From Chitinophagaceae bacterium (GTDB lineage: Bacteria; Bacteroidota; Bacteroidia; Chitinophagales; Chitinophagaceae), in assembly GCA_016787105.1 (NCBI GenBank), contig JAEUVI010000590.1:1-7523 (forward strand): a stretch of DNA of 7,523 nucleotides, given 5' to 3'. Positions 6,490 to 7,523 of the stretch are shown one piece after another. How positions within the stretch are numbered: the stretch's first letter is position 1; every line of letters begins with the position of its first letter. The position numbers were made by a program, and so were the translations under genes. The notes beneath the pieces are model-generated. The model made no database searches. It saw only the letters and a list, made by a program, of their open reading frames with translations, and was not told where the DNA came from.

Positions 6490-7523
6490 ATGGGTAAGCC
6501 AACCGGTTTTAAAGAGTTTACGAGAGAGTTGCCAGGTAAGAGACCTGTTGAAGAGCGGCTTAAAAACTACAATGAATTTGTAGAAAAATACAGTGAGAAT
6601 AAGCTGAATGAGCAGTCTGCCAGGTGTATGAACTGTGGTATTCCATTTTGTCATAGCGGATGTCCGCTTGGTAATGTTATACCCGATTTCAATGATGCTG
6701 TTTATCGTAAAGAATGGAAAGAAGCATATGATATTCTAACCTCTACCAATAACTTTCCTGAGTTTACCGGCCGTATTTGTCCTGCACCTTGCGAAAGCGC
6801 CTGTGTGCTGGGTATTAATCAACCACCGGTTGCAATTGAAGAAATTGAAAAGCACATAATCGAAATCGCATTCGAAAAAGGTTTTGTGAAAGCGAAGAAG
6901 CCAAATATGCGAAGTGGAAAAAAAGTAGCTGTTATCGGATCTGGCCCGGCTGGTTTGGCGGCTGCGGCTCAGTTAAATTATGCTGGTCACCTGGTAACAG
7001 TATTTGAAAGAGATGACATGCCCGGAGGTTTATTACAGTATGGTATACCCGATTTCAAACTGGAGAAATGGGTGGTGCAGCGCCGTATTAAATTAATGGA
7101 AGAAGAGGGGGTGATTTTTAAATGCAATGCGAATGTAGGAGTGAATGTGAGTGTCGACGATCTGCTACGTGAGTATCATGCTGTGGTGCTTGCAGGTGGT
7201 TCTACTGTTCCAAGAAACCTGGATATTCCAGGCCGTGATTTAAAAGGTGTTTATTTCGCCATGCAATTCCTGAAGCAGCAGAATAAGCGAAATGATGGCA
7301 AAGACCCTTTTGCCAATGCAAATATTGAAAGCAATATTTTTCCAGAAAATATTTTAGCCAAAGCAAAAAATGTAGTGGTAATAGGTGGTGGTGATACAGG
7401 TTCGGATTGTGTAGGTACATCAAACAGGCATGGTGCAAAATCGGTAACACAATTTGAACTGTTGCCAAAACCTTCAGAAACCCGTACAGCATTTATGCCC
7501 TGGCCTACTTATCCAATGACATT
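6490..7523 (+). CDS. gltD: Glutamate synthase, small (beta) subunit, N-terminal part (3' end outside window)
   Basis: GltD oxidises NADPH (NADH in some groups) on FAD and passes electrons through iron-sulfur clusters to GltB. The frame is open from ATG 6490 to the window edge: 344 complete codons, against about 470-495 in the family. The N-terminal segment has the cysteines that ligate the two 4Fe-4S clusters: Cys46, Cys49, Cys54 and Cys58 (RCMNCGIPFCHSGCPLGN), then Cys97, Cys101 and Cys105 (GRICPAPCESAC). The FAD-binding Rossmann motif VIGSGPAGLAAA starts at 148, with ERDDMPGGLLQYGIPDFK at 173-190. The NAD(P)H motif VVVIGGGDTGSD is at 295-306, followed by CVGTSNRHGAKSVTQ. The fragment ends in PKPSETRTAFMPWPTYPMT, typical of Bacteroidota GltD. 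The region before the NAD(P)H motif (about 266-291, KRNDGKDPFANANIESN...) seems longer than I recall for relatives. It lies 32 bases after the gltB stop with no hairpin between, so a gltBD operon is very likely. Only a purine-rich AAAAGAG close to the ATG resembles a binding site. Confidence 0.97.
   Translation, partial: MGKPTGFKEFTRELPGKRPVEERLKNYNEFVEKYSENKLNEQSARCMNCGIPFCHSGCPLGNVIPDFNDAVYRKEWKEAYDILTSTNNFPEFTGRICPAPCESACVLGINQPPVAIEEIEKHIIEIAFEKGFVKAKKPNMRSGKKVAVIGSGPAGLAAAAQLNYAGHLVTVFERDDMPGGLLQYGIPDFKLEKWVVQRRIKLMEEEGVIFKCNANVGVNVSVDDLLREYHAVVLAGGSTVPRNLDIPGRDLKGVYFAMQFLKQQNKRNDGKDPFANANIESNIFPENILAKAKNVVVIGGGDTGSDCVGTSNRHGAKSVTQFELLPKPSETRTAFMPWPTYPMT

Noticed and set aside
7202..7492. 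Minus-strand 96-codon frame inside gltD
   Set aside because: It lies opposite the conserved NAD(P)H-binding region of GltD, has no recognisable domain and is best read as a shadow.

Overview
The window looks like an ordinary stretch of chromosome from a Bacteroidota bacterium, most likely near the Chitinophagaceae. Three things suggest this. The IlvC tail is the short Bacteroidota-type ketol-acid reductoisomerase. The GltB and GltD sequences resemble those I know from that group. None of the starts has a strong Shine-Dalgarno sequence, which is usual there. Base composition is moderate and even. No transposase, integrase, tRNA, rRNA or CRISPR array is visible. The family-level placement is inference from protein resemblance only.

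Layout: all four genes are on the plus strand. Bases 1-333 are the 3' end of ilvC (ketol-acid reductoisomerase). Bases 334-456 are a short spacer filled by a striking inverted-repeat element built from degenerate octamers (about 337-419), which may also act as a terminator. Bases 457-1728 are a complete ilvA (biosynthetic threonine dehydratase with a C-terminal regulatory domain), starting with GTG. Bases 1729-1945 are a 217-base noncoding leader. Bases 1946-6457 are a complete gltB (glutamate synthase large subunit, 1503 residues). After a 32-base gap, gltD (glutamate synthase small subunit) starts at 6490 and runs off the right edge after 344 codons.

The genes form two functional blocks. 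IlvA makes 2-oxobutanoate from threonine, the entry to isoleucine. IlvC acts two steps later in isoleucine synthesis and in the parallel valine/leucine route. GltB and GltD together form glutamate synthase, which turns glutamine plus 2-oxoglutarate into two glutamates. Glutamate is the amino donor for the final transamination of branched-chain amino acids, so the two blocks are metabolically linked. Nothing in the sequence shows that they are co-transcribed.

I found no previously undescribed protein system. The most unusual item is the octamer-built inverted repeat between ilvC and ilvA. It resembles a class of dispersed intergenic repeats rather than anything explained by the flanking genes.
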